Source: Helicoverpa zea
Taxonomy: Eukaryota; Arthropoda; Insecta; Lepidoptera; Noctuidae
Reading direction: 5' to 3'
Assembly: GCF_022581195.2 (NCBI RefSeq)
Contig: NC_061475.1
Coordinates: forward strand, 2,418,001 to 2,482,000
Length of the DNA stretch: 64,000 nucleotides
Below the pieces are notes generated by a model. The model was not told the DNA's origin. It saw nothing but the letters and a program-made list of their open reading frames with translations, and did not search any database. The translations under genes and the position numbers were made by a program. Shown here in pieces: positions 44,697 through 57,342 of this stretch (positions within the stretch are counted from its first letter, which is position 1; the number at the start of each line of letters is the position of its first letter).

Positions 44697-46607
44697 TCTT
44701 GGTTGCACTTGATTAAGTGAAGTTATTATTTCGCATTCGTTTTGATTCGATTTTTTAAAATAAAAGTGCTAAATCGTCCACTTTAATTGGACGGCTTCCA
44801 ATATAATATAGTTTTTTGCTCTGATCGATTTTAATTAATTGTTGAAATCCTTTTGAAGAGGTTTTCAAGTATTTGATGGCTCTTAAATATTTAGGGTTTC
44901 TGCCTAATTTATCGTATTGATGCATTGACCTACCTCAACGAGCTACAAAAAAATTGAATAACATTTCTTTACGTAGGTTATAATCGGCGATTATGATACT
45001 TTTTTTGGTTCAATCGTTGAACTGCCGAGCAAACATCCTTAATCCTGGCTATTGACGAGGACATTGACATTTACTTACAATGAGGTCATAGTTATTATAG
45101 TTATTTATCGACTACCTTCTGCCAGCGAGTTCACCCGCTTCCCAAGAGCTTATTCTTATTATGTATTAGTGCAGTTTCATCAAAAGCCATTCAGTCGTTT
45201 TGCGTGAAACAGGACTAAACCTCATTGCATCCTTCAAACTTCAAATATTTATTGCAATCATGAGTATTACATAGGTGTTACAGAATGTAGAGGTACATAC
45301 ATGATACCCTGTTAGGGCACAGCAATTTTATACATTTATAATATTATTACCTAGGATTAATTGATTCCTCTTTAAAAGTAAATAACATTACTAGCAGTCC
45401 TTTTCGTAGCCGGTTAAACTAGTCGGTAGATATCGTAGGTAGGCTTTAAACCTTGTCCATTGCCGGTCGCTAACCTTTATAATGAAAACAAAAGACGTCT
45501 TTTATTTTCATATAGGCCTTGCGCGCGTTGCTGTAGCTGTGATAGGCGTTTAAATATACCTTGATATTTATATAGGCTTACAAATGTAGGTATCTACTTT
45601 TATGATATAGGTTTACTTGTGAAGCTTAGAATATGTATTTTTGTCTAGCAAATATGACGATGATGTCCTTCTAGCCGATTATCGGTGGCTGTTCTCATAT
45701 AAGGAGCTTAGCCAACTGTGCGGGACATATTATAGTGCACAAGCATTTTTGGATATACCCAGTGGTTAAAAACCGAAGTTTGCATACATACCTATTGAAA
45801 GTCCATTTCATAGAATTTTGTTTGCAGCGTCATACTTCAAAAATGTTTTACCTACGTTCTACAAATTGCTATTTGAGTATGAGAGATGTATGTTAGTAAC
45901 AAGAAACATAGAAGACATTTCTAGAAATGGGCAAAGAAATACAAAAACATTGTTATGTCTATTTCAGCAACGTTATGGATTGGTGTCCGAATGGCAACAG
46001 ACTGACCTTTTCACATGTAAAACTTACCTAACCTTTAGTCAAAACCGCCCTTATATAAAGTTAAAGTTTACTTATAGTTTTAGGTTTTATTTAAAGCCTT
46101 AGGCTATGTTTCAAACAGTTGTCTGGGGAATACTTAAAATAGTAACCACGACCCTTGGAGGCAAAGGGCAATTGAATGAAAACGGCTGGATTTTAGACAC
46201 TGTTTTAGAAGCTATGATTTCACTAACCTTACAATTAATTATGTTTGTCTGTACGCGATGAAAAGTTGATTGAGATGTTTGACACACAAGTAGATAATAC
46301 CCCGGAGACAGATATAGCCCATCTTTTTCATGTATTGAAGAAGTTCATGCGGGGCGGGAGTAATACCGCTAGAGGAAGTTTGTAGGTGTAATTATATAAC
46401 AAAAATGTCGTTTGTATTACCATGCCAAATGTAAGTATAATTAAATGGAGATAATTATAATGTGTTTACTGTTTATTCCATAGTATGTAGATTACGACAT
46501 ACCTATGCAAGGAGGTAAGCAATACCTATATGCAAGGAGGTCTGTGAACATTATGCAATAAATAAATAAAAAAACTCAAATAATCCTCACCATTTATTAC
46601 CAAAACC
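44697..46607. other. intergenic region between serpins 2 and 3
   Basis: No gene seen. Holds repeat fragments: a GCCAGCGAGTTCACCCGCTT type at 45115-45230 and a probable reversed LINE 3' end at 45240-45350 (AATATTTATTGCAATCATGA ... ACCCTGTTAGGGCA). Confidence 0.45.
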
Positions 46608-48258
46608 TCAAAGAGGATAAGTAGGCCTAGAAAACGCTGCCGCCAAAAGGATTGACTTTGTCTCTGAATCTACCAAGCCAAACAAGAAAGGCCGGTCAGC
46701 CACAAAGTCTGTGCCTAGAATAGGTTCTAAGCCAGTGCGGAGGCCTGAGGGGTGATTGTACTCTGTGGGCTCGAAGTACAGGCCAGTGTTATTGAGGACT
46801 GCGGTAGAACGCTGCACGAAGCTGCTCGGGTGAGCTGGCGGGTTTGATATGTACCTGTGGCGAATATAATTGTGTTTTAGGTTAATGTAAAAGAAAATTT
46901 TGTGTTTTACACCATTCGATTGTGAGGTTGGTTTTACGAATATATCGGTATTTTCATAAATTGATCTAGTTTTAGCTACGGATGTTTCAGGATGGATAGG
47001 ATGTTACGGGTGCAGGTCAGCTGGAAGATATTTCTCTTTAAATAAGAAATTATTATGTAGGCTAGGTATCTTTCATTCCTAATCTTTTTTTATATGTGTA
47101 CACATAAACTGGCTCATAAATAAATCAATTTGCAGCAGCCGTCGTAATCGTTAGCTGTGTCACCATTATTTGTTAAATATGAAAGTTTTTCACACCATGT
47201 TATCTTTGAGATATTGAACTAAACTTCGTTACCTATTTAAATTTCTTTAATATAACTCACCTAGTAACAGAGGGATCAGTCCAAAGCTCGTGAACCCCCA
47301 AATCTTCTAACACCGTCCTCACATCCACTTCGCTAGTTATCACCGTTCTTGGTATCGCAACATCTATCTGCACATAACTGTGTCTCAGCCCAGCAAACAA
47401 TTCAAATATAAGCTCCTTAGTAACACCAGTAACAACAGGCTTCAAGTCAGCATCCCCTATAACAACGCTGAACAACATTCGATAACGCTCGTCAACGCCA
47501 ATAGGTAATTCAAGTACCTTAGCGTTTAGTTTCTTCACATAACCCATCCTAGCTCGTCTTTTGACTTTCATTATATCCACGGTTCCTATTTGTTTTCCTA
47601 CCAAATCGTAGAACGGTGCTCTTTCGACGACCGCATCACCGAATGCCGTGGTCCATAAACCATTGTAATCCATTGTGTCTAAAAGGACCGAGTTTCCACT
47701 CAGATCCAATCTTGGGAGACGCGCAGACATGATTCTTTTGATCTCATTAGCTGTTGCTACCGGGTTGTACCTCATCGGCGCTGTTATTACCTCTAGAAGA
47801 GAATTCTTCACAACTAAGCCGTGCCAACTTGGGTTTAATACGGTACCATCATTGATTAATAGGACCCTTGTGCTTTTAATGTTCACGTCGTTGGTAGGGA
47901 ACGCACGAGTAGTTGCCAGTTGGTAGTAAAGCTGTCGGATGCACGGGTCATTAGGCAGGTTTAGAAGTTGGAACAGTTTCTGCTGTGTTAAAGGCTCAGC
48001 ACCCTCCGCGATCGCCGCGAGCATTATCCATATCGATAATGGAGAGAATACGAAGTTTAGATTGCTTCGAAAAGCAACGGGTCTGAACAATGAAATACTG
48101 AAGTTGTAAATCGAACTCCGATAGTTATAGATCAAGTCTTCGTTCACGATGCATATTCTTGGGTCGTAGACCAATGAAGATATAAGTCTTTGGTCATGGT
48201 GTGTTAATATTGGAACACAACAACACACTAGTAGTAAAGTTAGAATTAATAGTCGCAT
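46608..48258 (-). CDS. secreted serpin-like protein 3 (two exons)
   Basis: Exons 48258-47261 and 46854-46608 (phase 2) give 414 residues. The signal peptide is MRLLILTLLLVCCCVPILT. Serpin landmarks: FVFSPLSIWIMLAAIAEGAE, DYNGLWTTAFGDAVVERAPF, AKVLELPIGVDERYRM and FVADRPFLFGLVDSE near the C-terminus. Exon 2 begins YISNPPAHPSSFVQRS, and its loop (LYFEPTEYNHPSGLRTGLEP) lacks the inhibitory hinge. It has the two Cys shared by the cluster (DPRIC and NDPCIR) but lost the C-terminal Cys found in the others (ETKSILLAAA). Polyadenylation signal AATAAA (minus strand) at 46593-46598, directly after the stop. Confidence 0.9.
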
Positions 48259-48320
48259 GGTTACACGTCCACGTCAGTTTCCGCGAAAGGTTGCACTAAG
48301 TTGTTTAAGAAATCTAGCGT

Positions 48321-48328
48321 CTTATATA
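48321..48328 (-). promoter_or_regulatory. TATA box of serpin 3
   Basis: TATATAAG on the minus strand, about 63-70 bp upstream of the ATG at 48258. Confidence 0.75.
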
Positions 48329-49271
48329 GGTCAGAGAGTTTTGATAAAGGAATAGTTTAGTACGGCTGTCTGTTTGTTCATAGTGTAATTTTTTTAAAAA
48401 TATGATCTGGGAAATATTTGGAACACAGAATAGTAGTTCTCTGGAGTGCGAAATTAAAGTAATCCAGCTTATGACACCAAATTAGCTTATTTACCAAAAT
48501 CCTAGTTTACAGAAAGCTAGTCTGGTCATTTGGTTTGCAAAATACTCGTATTATCAGATGGGCCAGTGTGAATGCATAATGCAGGAGACAAAAACACAAT
48601 TAGCATAGAAATGTCCCTCAACAGGTGTTGAGGCAAAAAGTTAATGTTAGTTGCAGTTTGTAGACACGGCTCAAGGTCGTTCAGATGCAAGAGAATAAAA
48701 GTTTGACAGGATTGGATAAAAAAACAGAGTAAATAACACTAGTCATTCGTCCAGCTTTGTCACCGATATAAATACCGGTATTAGTTTCGATTTCAACAAA
48801 TCTTTTGATAATTTAGTAGAAGGAAAGAAGAGCTTCTGCCCACCATGTTTAAGTGCTTAATTGCATCTTCATAAAATCAGCAGTTCTTTTTTACCGTCAC
48901 AAAAAAAATCTGATTCTGATAGAGATATAGACAAACATAATAAAGAATTGTATGCTGCTTAATTTATTTATTGAGGAGGAGATTCTTCATAAAAAAGTTA
49001 AAAAAAAGCAGAACATGATTTATTAGAACGAAAATAAATTCTTAATTTAAATGCTGTAACTAATTCTAGATTCACAATCACCATTCATCAGCTGATAAAC
49101 CCAACATCAGGAAAAAACGAAATGTCATTGGAATCACTTTTGATCTTTTTTATATCATAAATCACTTAACAGGTTGTTTTAAGTTTTATTTTTCCACCAA
49201 TCAACATAAAAACTTATGGAATTGCACATCCAATTATAAAGAAGGATTTAATAACTTAATATTGACTGACT
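48329..49271. other. intergenic region between serpins 3 and 4
   Basis: AT-rich, no gene or recognised repeat. Confidence 0.5.
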
Positions 49272-51050
49272 CTAATTAGGATAGGTTGGTTGAGTATACA
49301 TTGTAGCCATTAGACAAGAGTATGTTTCTGTATCAAAAAGACCGAACATAAATGGTCTGTCAGCTATGAACTCGCTGAAGAATAGGTCTTCAGGGCTTGA
49401 AGGGGGTCCAAAAGACCGGAGTTCAACGACCGCTGGTAGATTCACTCCATCCTTGTTGAGGGTTAAAGTGGAACGTTGGACGTAGCTGCTGGGTAAAGCC
49501 GGTGGCGTTGATATGTACCTGAGATAGGATAATTGTTGTTATATTTTTGTTGTGAAGACTAAATAGATGATGTTATGCAATGATTACCTATTTAGCAACG
49601 AACGGACTAAGGAACGGAGGCAAGACTAGAATAAACAAAAAGGGAGAGGTTGTTTCTGGGTGTTTTTATATTTCGACTTTGATATAAATATATCTGGTAA
49701 TGACATCAAAAAATCACACAGCTTTATATACCATGGATCGGCTGTATTTTTTAAAACAGACCCATTACATTTTGGCGTTGTATCAAGCTCTTTTAACTTC
49801 ACACATTTCGGTTTGAACCTCACCCAAAACTGTTAAAAACTACTACAGAAGTTAGCAGTTTCACGAGCAATTTACTCTGAAAATAATTTAGATTTCCAAA
49901 AGTGTTTCAATTTAAAATCAATTAATTTAGGTATTCAAGTCCCTACTCGTCTAAGGATTATTGACCTACAAATTGTATTTGCGGATATTATAATTGACTT
50001 AACGGAAGGTCCCTTATTTACATAAGATAAATTTTACCTGGTCGCTTCAGGATCCGTCCATAGGTTCTTAATTCCAAAATCTTCTAAGATGGTCCTTGCA
50101 TCCAATTCTGAGTTTATCGTAAACTGTGGTAACGCTACATCTATCGGTACTCGACTTTCTTGCAATGTTCCCAGCACTTCTTTTATAATGGAGCTTTTCA
50201 TCTCTCTGATAATCGGTCTCAAATCATTATTCCCTACAACCAGAGCTATAATTATACTATACTGGTTGTTAGTTCCAATTGGTAGTTCCAACATCTTGGA
50301 TTGTAACTTCGGTACGTATCCTACTTTAGCACGGCGTTTCACGGTCATCATATCTACGGAACCAATGCGTTGACCAGCTACGTTGTGGAAGGGCGCTCGT
50401 TTCACCACCGCATCAGCGAATGCTGTGTTCCACAAACCGTTGTAATCCATCGTATCAAGTAAGACTGAGTTGCCTCGTAAGTTTAGTCGTGGAAAGTTTG
50501 CGTACACAACCTGTCTGATCACATTTGCAGCTACTGGTGGGTTGAACTTAATAGGTGCCGAAATGACGTCTAGTAAAGAATTCTTTGTAACGAAATTGTG
50601 CCATAAGGGGTTAGGTATGACTCCTTCATCGATGACGAGAGCTCTTGTGCTGACAACGGACACATCAGGGGTTAAGGAGAACCGACTTGCTGCCAGCTGG
50701 TAATATCTTTGGCGAATGCATGGGTTATCTGGTAACATCAGAGTTTTGAACAGTTGCTGTTGAGTTTCGTGATCTGCTCCTTCTGCGATAGCTGCCAACG
50801 TCATCCACATTGAGTGAGAAGAGACAACAAACTGGTAAGTGCCGAGTGGAGCCACGTGTTTGTAAACTTCTATCGTGAAGTTATGAATGGCATCTTGATA
50901 TCCTTCGAAGACGTTCTCGTATTCAGGACATGGTCCTGAGTCTATGCGCAAGGAGTCCAAAGACCCGTATATAGTGACTATGCCTCGTTTTGCCGCCAAA
51001 ACATATTGTAAAGCGAAGGCCACAACAAAACAAAAGACACTCGCCCTCAT
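49272..51050 (-). CDS. secreted serpin-like protein 4 (two exons)
   Basis: Exons 51050-50038 and 49518-49272 (phase 2) give 419 residues. The start is the Met of MRASVFCFVVAFALQYVLA (signal peptide); an in-frame upstream ATG at 51083 is less likely because it falls close to the expected transcription start. Serpin landmarks: FVVSSHSMWMTLAAIAEGAD, DYNGLWNTAFADAVVKRAPF, SKMLELPIGTNNQYSI and FIADRPFMFGLFDTETYSC. The shutter motif is altered (VSSHS where the others have FSPLS). The last exon has no in-frame ATG and is easily missed; its loop (VNLPAVVELRSFGPPSSPED) has no inhibitory hinge. Confidence 0.9.
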
Positions 51051-51095
51051 TTTGTAAAGATCGAATACAACTGCCGCTTGCAAATCTTTTTGGGT

Positions 51096-51103
51096 CTTAT
51101 ATA
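51096..51103 (-). promoter_or_regulatory. TATA box of serpin 4
   Basis: TATATAAG on the minus strand, 46-53 bp upstream of the ATG at 51050. Confidence 0.75.
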
Positions 51104-52646
51104 GGAAAAAGAGCTACTTCATCATAATCCTACAAAGAAAAACATTAAAGTGCAATTCGTTTATGCTGTTTACCTTTTAAAGGAAAAGAAAGAAAAACTT
51201 TACGGCTAAATTAAACCGAGTTTATACAAGGTGTTGTTTTGCATTTGTGCCATAGTTCAGGAGGAGGACATACAATACGTAAATAATCGATTGGAATTAC
51301 AGTAGATGGGAAATAACTAATATGCACTGCTTTTTTTGTCATTGTAATGTCGTGGTATTTCCGAAGTAATCCAATTTTATGAATGAAATTTATGAGTGAT
51401 CGTTGCGTATGCTTTGTGTTTGCGTTTGTGTGAGGGTGCAGCACGGTTTTAACACCAGTAACATACGCGTCAAGTTTAAATAAGGCTAGATGACATTTAC
51501 GGAATTCCGAAAAAAAACTAAAGAAAAAAAATTACGTACCAATTTTTTTATTGATTTGGGTCGAGAATCATTAGCATAATTACCTCCTTGAATATGGCAC
51601 GGATGCAAATCAACAGCTTGTAGTAAAACCGGTTAGATGTCCTGATTTTACTGTTTTAAAAGTAATAATTGTAGCACCGCTATGTTAAGTGCCTCTTGAA
51701 TAATCCGAGCAAAAATGTCATGCTAGTATTACAAACCGCAAATCTTGTGTATTAGATTCATTAATCGCTGCCCGCGACTCTATTCGATCATTTTTTAATC
51801 AGCTGCTGATATTCCGAAACCTTTCCAAAACATACTTTTTTGGCATTGTCAAAGTTATTTACGAGAATACTTGAGTCTTGCAAATGCACTCAAACCTATT
51901 GATTGAAGTTGATTGCTCGGAAATTAAGCTTATCGGTCGAAGTCAATGACATGTTTATAGAAATATTTTTTTGGCAAATCACTTTTAATGAATTCATCAA
52001 TCTTCAATCTTTATGTAGGTAAAGCTACCTTTTAAATTGTATAGTATTAGGTATATTCTTATTTTTTTGTATGTTTTTTTTTAATAACTGCATTAATATC
52101 AAAACACTGGTGACCCACAACAGGTCTGTCAAGGTTAAAATACAGGAATTATAATTTTAATATTCTAACAAATTAAATAAATTGTAAATTAGCTGAGAGC
52201 TGGTATAATTTTATGATACCTAATTTTTATGCAATTTGAGTTCCTGTAGCTAGACAGGTATTATTACCAGACTAGATTTCATATTATGTGCATTTATACA
52301 GAGCAGTATTTTCGAGGCATTTTTTTATTCCACTAAGGTATCAGATACAATAGCGTATTTATATAATTATGATATGCTACATATATGGCTTGCGGTCAGA
52401 GGTCAGCGAGGTCATATTCAAAACGTCTTAAAAAGCTCAATGAAACAGAAAAAAAACGTAACTGTCATGTTTAGCATGGCCAAGGAACGCATGCAGGTCC
52501 TTCCTAGTCAGTGGGCTCATAAAACGCAAACAATTTAGGATTATTATCATTTTCATCCATGTAACGATTCAATCCTCCTACCTCTATGTACCTACGTTAA
52601 CTGTCAAAGGTTATCAACAAAGTACATACCATAAATTCATTTGAGC
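51104..52646. other. intergenic region between serpins 4 and 5, left part
   Basis: AT-rich, no supported gene. Confidence 0.5.
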
Positions 52647-52660
52647 TGTTAATTTTAGTA

Positions 52661-52830
52661 GGCCTGCCGGGGCTGCGGGTTGTTCGAAAGAGATACCGCG
52701 GCCCTGGCACATAAAAGGCCCACGACGGAACACGACGGTTTTAAGTCAGTAAGAGTCTGACACTCCCTCGCCGCTGCTTACCCACAGCGGGAGGGTCATT
52801 TGATGAATTTTGACGTCGTTAAAAAAAAGG
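52661..52830 (+). mobile_element. SINE with poly(A) tail and 14-bp target duplication
   Basis: Begins GGCCTGCCGGGGCTGCGGGT, contains CTGACACTCCCTCGCCGCTG, and ends in GACGTCGTTAAAAAAAAGG. It is flanked by TGTTAATTTTAGTA at 52647-52660 and 52831-52844. I recognise the sequence as a common lepidopteran SINE; its parental RNA was not determined. Confidence 0.8.
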
Positions 52831-53140
52831 TGTTAATTTTAGTACTCTGCAATCATGTGATTCGGTGACTGCAACGATATTAATAAAATATTCTATGATG
52901 AGCCGGTTTGACAGTGATGTATTGAGTAACATAATACTGGTTTTAAAGGATTTAGAATTTATATATATTGGCGAAAAAAAACCGTTGTTTATCTTCAGTG
53001 CTTTATCCATTGAGATATTTAGTCACCATTATTTAACTATAGTCTATTTATTTTACCGCGAAGAAGCCGCTGGTGACCACTATTAATTCAATAAAAACCG
53101 ACACCCAAATGAAAAGTTTTATTAACATCATCATTAACAT

Positions 53141-54690
53141 TTAATGTATATAAGTAGGCTGACTATAAATGGAAGACATCAAACATGAATACATTTCTGC
53201 ATCAAAGAGTCCAAACAGAAACGGTCGGTTAGCCACGAACTCCCTTCCTACAACGGGATCAATGTTCGTGGTTACGTTAACCAAGGAGTCTGTGGTTGCT
53301 GGGGCTGGTCTGATGCCTTGGTTGTCCAGGGTTATGGTGGAACGCTGCACGAAACTGGTCGGTAACGCCGGCGGAGTGGATATGTGCCTGATACAATAAT
53401 TTAGGTTTTAATAGTGTAATTTTTTTTGGATTTGTTTAATTCAAGTGCGCATTGACCATAACAATTGCACCAACATTAAGTTGGTTATAAACATTACGAA
53501 TTATAACGAACGACGTAGTTATAAAATGCAAGTGCACATTTAATTTAATAACCTGGCTAGATTAGAGCTAGAATATAACTGAGTCAATTTTGCAGTTATT
53601 TTCGTATTTCTTTTTTTTTTACTGAGTAATTATTTTAGTTTTTTTTTTTAATTATAATAAGTGCAGTTTTGCATAATGTAAACATTGTCGTGGTATTATA
53701 AAATTTAAATTACCTGGTAGTATTTGGATTTGTCCAGAATCCAGAGATTCCCAATTTCTCTAGTATAACTCGAACATTAACTTGAGTAGTCATCGAAAAC
53801 CTCGGTATAGCGATTTCCACTGGGACATTGCTCTCACGTGCAGATTCTAAGTACTCAATAATTAACGTATTCTTAACTTTTTTGAGAATAGCTTCGACAT
53901 CACTATTTTCCTTAAGCAAAGCAAATAACATTCGGTAGCGACCATTCAAGCCAATAGGAAGATCCAAAAATTTCGCATTGATACTTTCAACGAAGCCTGT
54001 TTTCGCGCGCTTCGTCACTCGCATCAAATCAACTTCACCTATTTGCTTTCCAGCCATGTTATAGAATGGTGAACGTTGGACCGTCGCGTCTGAGAAGGCA
54101 GTGCTCCACAAACCCTCATAGTCCATCGTATCGACGATAACAGAGTTGCCACTCAAGTCGAGACCCGTCAAACTGACTGAAGAAAGGCTAATAGCGTTAA
54201 GCGCTCCCTGGGGATCGTCCCGTAATGGCACCGACGATAAATCGATGAGACGGTTATTCGCTACAAAGTTATACCAGTCAGGATTCAACGCCACATTACT
54301 ATCGAAAAGCATCGAACGCGTTGAGACGACATTTACGTAACTACTGGCGAGGTATCGACTTGTAGCTAATTGATAGTAGTTCAGTCGCTCACAGGGGTCG
54401 CTTGGGAGTCTTAGGAACCAAAACATCTGTTGTTGCGTGTAAGAGTCGGCACCCTCAGCCAAAGCGGCGAGAATTATCCAAACGGACAGAGGGGAGAATG
54501 TGAAATGGTACGAACTCCGAGGCCCGATGTCCTTGTATGCCTGAGCGGTGAACTCGTAAACAGATATACGGTATTCTTGTGTCACATCGCGGAATAAGTT
54601 ACACGAGTCGACGCTCCGTGAAAATATATCTTCATATCCAGCGACGGTGCTCACTAATATTACTTGTAGCAGCCAAATTATAGCTTTCAT
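53141..54690 (-). CDS. secreted serpin-like protein 5 (two exons)
   Basis: Exons 54690-53714 and 53387-53141 (phase 2) give 407 residues, the shortest member. The signal peptide is MKAIIWLLQVILVSTVAG. Landmarks: FTFSPLSVWIILAALAEGAD, DYEGLWSTAFSDATVQRSPF, AKFLDLPIGLNGRYRM and FVANRPFLFGLFDAEMYSC (Asn for the usual Asp of ADRPF). The loop after TLDNQG reads IRPAPATTDSLVNVTTN: Pro- and Thr-containing, and again not a classical hinge. It carries the conserved N-terminal Cys (VDSC) and SDPCER. Polyadenylation signal at 53118-53123 (minus strand). Confidence 0.9.
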
Positions 54691-54765
54691 TGTAATAGGA
54701 CTTGTTCGACGTGTGTGTAGTATTAGGATTTATGTTCTTCTAGTGTAAAAATGGCTCTGTATTTT

Positions 54766-54773
54766 CTTTTATA
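54766..54773 (-). promoter_or_regulatory. TATA box of serpin 5
   Basis: TATAAAAG on the minus strand, 76-83 bp upstream of the ATG at 54690. Confidence 0.7.
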
Positions 54774-57116
54774 GGTTGGAGCGTCGTTTTGCTGGCGCCA
54801 CGTAGTAAGCTAAAGTCGCCGGTACACAGGGTGCATTGTGCGGGCGACAGGTAAATCCGATTAATGCTCTGAAGGCTCCACTGGCCCATTTATCAGGAAG
54901 CTACCGTTTTGCTCTTGGTGTGCCTGTTGAATGCACGCCAGCTGTTTGTGAGTTACACACGGTTTGGTGTTACAATTGATTTTCCAGTGACTTACGGCTC
55001 GAATAGTTTGTGGAATATTCAACGGGTTTAGAGTTCAAGAGATCAAGATTTCTAGATTCTAATTTTGCAAATGTATTTTTTGCAACATAATGCAACTCAA
55101 CATACACTTCCGGGATCAGTTTAATAACGCAGTATTTTAGTAATTTATTCTATTTTAAAATTCCTAATGCTTGTCACTCGCTAGGACATAGAACCCATTA
55201 TCTACAGAAATGTATCGAAATAAATGACCTTTAAAAGCTCAACATACACACGTGGCAAAATAACCCATATTTCTCGCCAATATTTCACCAAACCACGCAT
55301 TGAATTGTAATCCCAACACAACAGCGTATTATTTCTCCCAAACGCTTTTCCTGTCACGTCGTTCAAGGGCCATTGAGTTCAGAAATCTGGTGAAGGGCTC
55401 AGACCGAATTACAGCAAACAATGAGATGATTGAGTGAACTCGTACAAGTGGCTTGCAAGTTAAAGCAAACGTGGCCTAAGTTTCGAGAGCTTACTTACTG
55501 TATGTTAGGTAGGTACTCCTGGTACGTAGAACGTTCTGGGGCCTTTGTTCTATCATTTTGGGGTAGCTTATGTTAGGAGATTGTTAGATATAATTGGCAA
55601 ACGATTAGGCAAACGTAGCCGTACAATGGATCAATAATTTGAAGAAGATGGTGGACGGTGGATGAATGTGGGCTGTCAGGGACCAGGATGGACCAGGACT
55701 CATTGGAAGAAGACTATGTTTAGCTGTGGATGGCAATGAGTTGATATGAAGATAAAAAAGTAAGTGACTTTCTAATTGTATCTTAAACAACGATGAATAA
55801 CGGCTAAGGAATATATCGTTGAGAAAAAAAGTCTGATAACGTCAATTCACTTTGGGAAAACAAGTTGATTTACGCTCATTCCTTCTTTGTATGAGAAAAG
55901 CCCCGTGCCCTGTAGTGAGACAGTAAAAATGCCGATGATGATTTGAAATACAATAGTTATGTCTTGCTTAGGTACGTAGAATTAAAATGGTTCTTTGTTC
56001 TAGATTTAGAGAAAAATAAAAAATATATATGCACATATTTACTTAATAATAAATAATTAGTTTGCTCGCTTTACCGAGATTTATTGTCTAATGCAAGGTT
56101 ATATGCAGTTACGTTGTAAATCCAGTTTTCTTTGTTCTAGTAGATAAAACATTTGAATAATTTACAGATTAATTAGCTGTTCGCGGTTTTGCACGTGTCG
56201 GGAGAACCACTTCCTGAAACCGAGTACAATGTAGCCCATACATGTCCTTTTTTTGTACTAGACTATCTATGTACTAAACATTACTCCGGTTCAGTAGGTC
56301 CAGCGTGGAAGCCCGATATACATTCAAAACAATCTTCACAGAAAGGATATTTTAAGAGTTTCTAAATTTTAAAATTCAAGAGCCACTTAACCATTTACAA
56401 AAAGGATATAAAAATCTTTGACATTAGACCTTCATACCTATCACATGCTAAATGAATTTTCTATCTACCGTATCGAAATTAATGTATTACTTCTCTATCA
56501 ATTTGATAACTTGCTAATTGAGTCTAAGTCTAAAGCTTTGAACACATGAATGATAACTTTAGGCATGTATGATAGGGGACGTGGTTGATACAACCTACCC
56601 AGTTTTGTTACAACCCATCCATGCATGAAACAATTATTTGAATGAGGCTTTAGAGACTTAAGTTCATTTATTTACCTATGTATAACAAGAACCATACAGG
56701 TTAACAGTTTGTACTAAAATTTTTATAATAGGATATCGTACTTATTATTTACACCTACTTTTTATTTGTGTTTTTCGAAATCTATAGATAAAGATGTAGA
56801 CACCCTTTAGAAAACCCAAAGTGTAAAATCAAAGTTGTGCAACAGAAATAACAACAAAACAAGAAATAGCAATTTTATTTAATGATCATAAACGATGTCA
56901 CACATGTAAATTGAAGTCACAAAGCAAGTTTTTATCTGCTTCTAAAAAATAAATAATGCATATATTTTAAACTCTGACTCATGAACACAAATCAATAGGT
57001 AGGTACATGTATTATTTTTTTGTATCGCTCAGAGAAATCATATTTTTTTGTTATTAAAAGTGAATTGGAATCACCTTTTCACAGAATATTATAAAAACGT
57101 TAAAAATAATATTAAC
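54774..57116. other. no gene seen
   Basis: Plain AT-rich sequence with decayed repeat fragments at 55875-55940 and 56180-56340. Confidence 0.5.
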
Positions 57117-57342
57117 AAAAAACTGGCTAAGTGCGAGTCGCACACAAATGGTTCCGAAGAGTTTATCTAGAATAAAATTTTTCAGTAGGTATTTTCCGTT
57201 GAAACGGCAACAATAATAAAAACATCATACGTAATAATTTCAACCGTCTAACTATCACGATACATGAGATACAGCCTGGTGACAGGCGGACGAACGGACA
57301 TCGAAGTCTTAGCAACAAACTCTTTGGTTACGGAACACTAAA
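57117..57342 (-). repeat. dispersed repeat (GTTCCGTA...CCGGTTTTT family), diverged
   Basis: Reverse orientation copy of the element at 59146-59438, recognised by AACTGGCTAAGTGCGAGTCG, GAGATACAGCCTGGTGACAG and GGTTACGGAACACTAAAATG. Middle part deleted. Confidence 0.7.
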
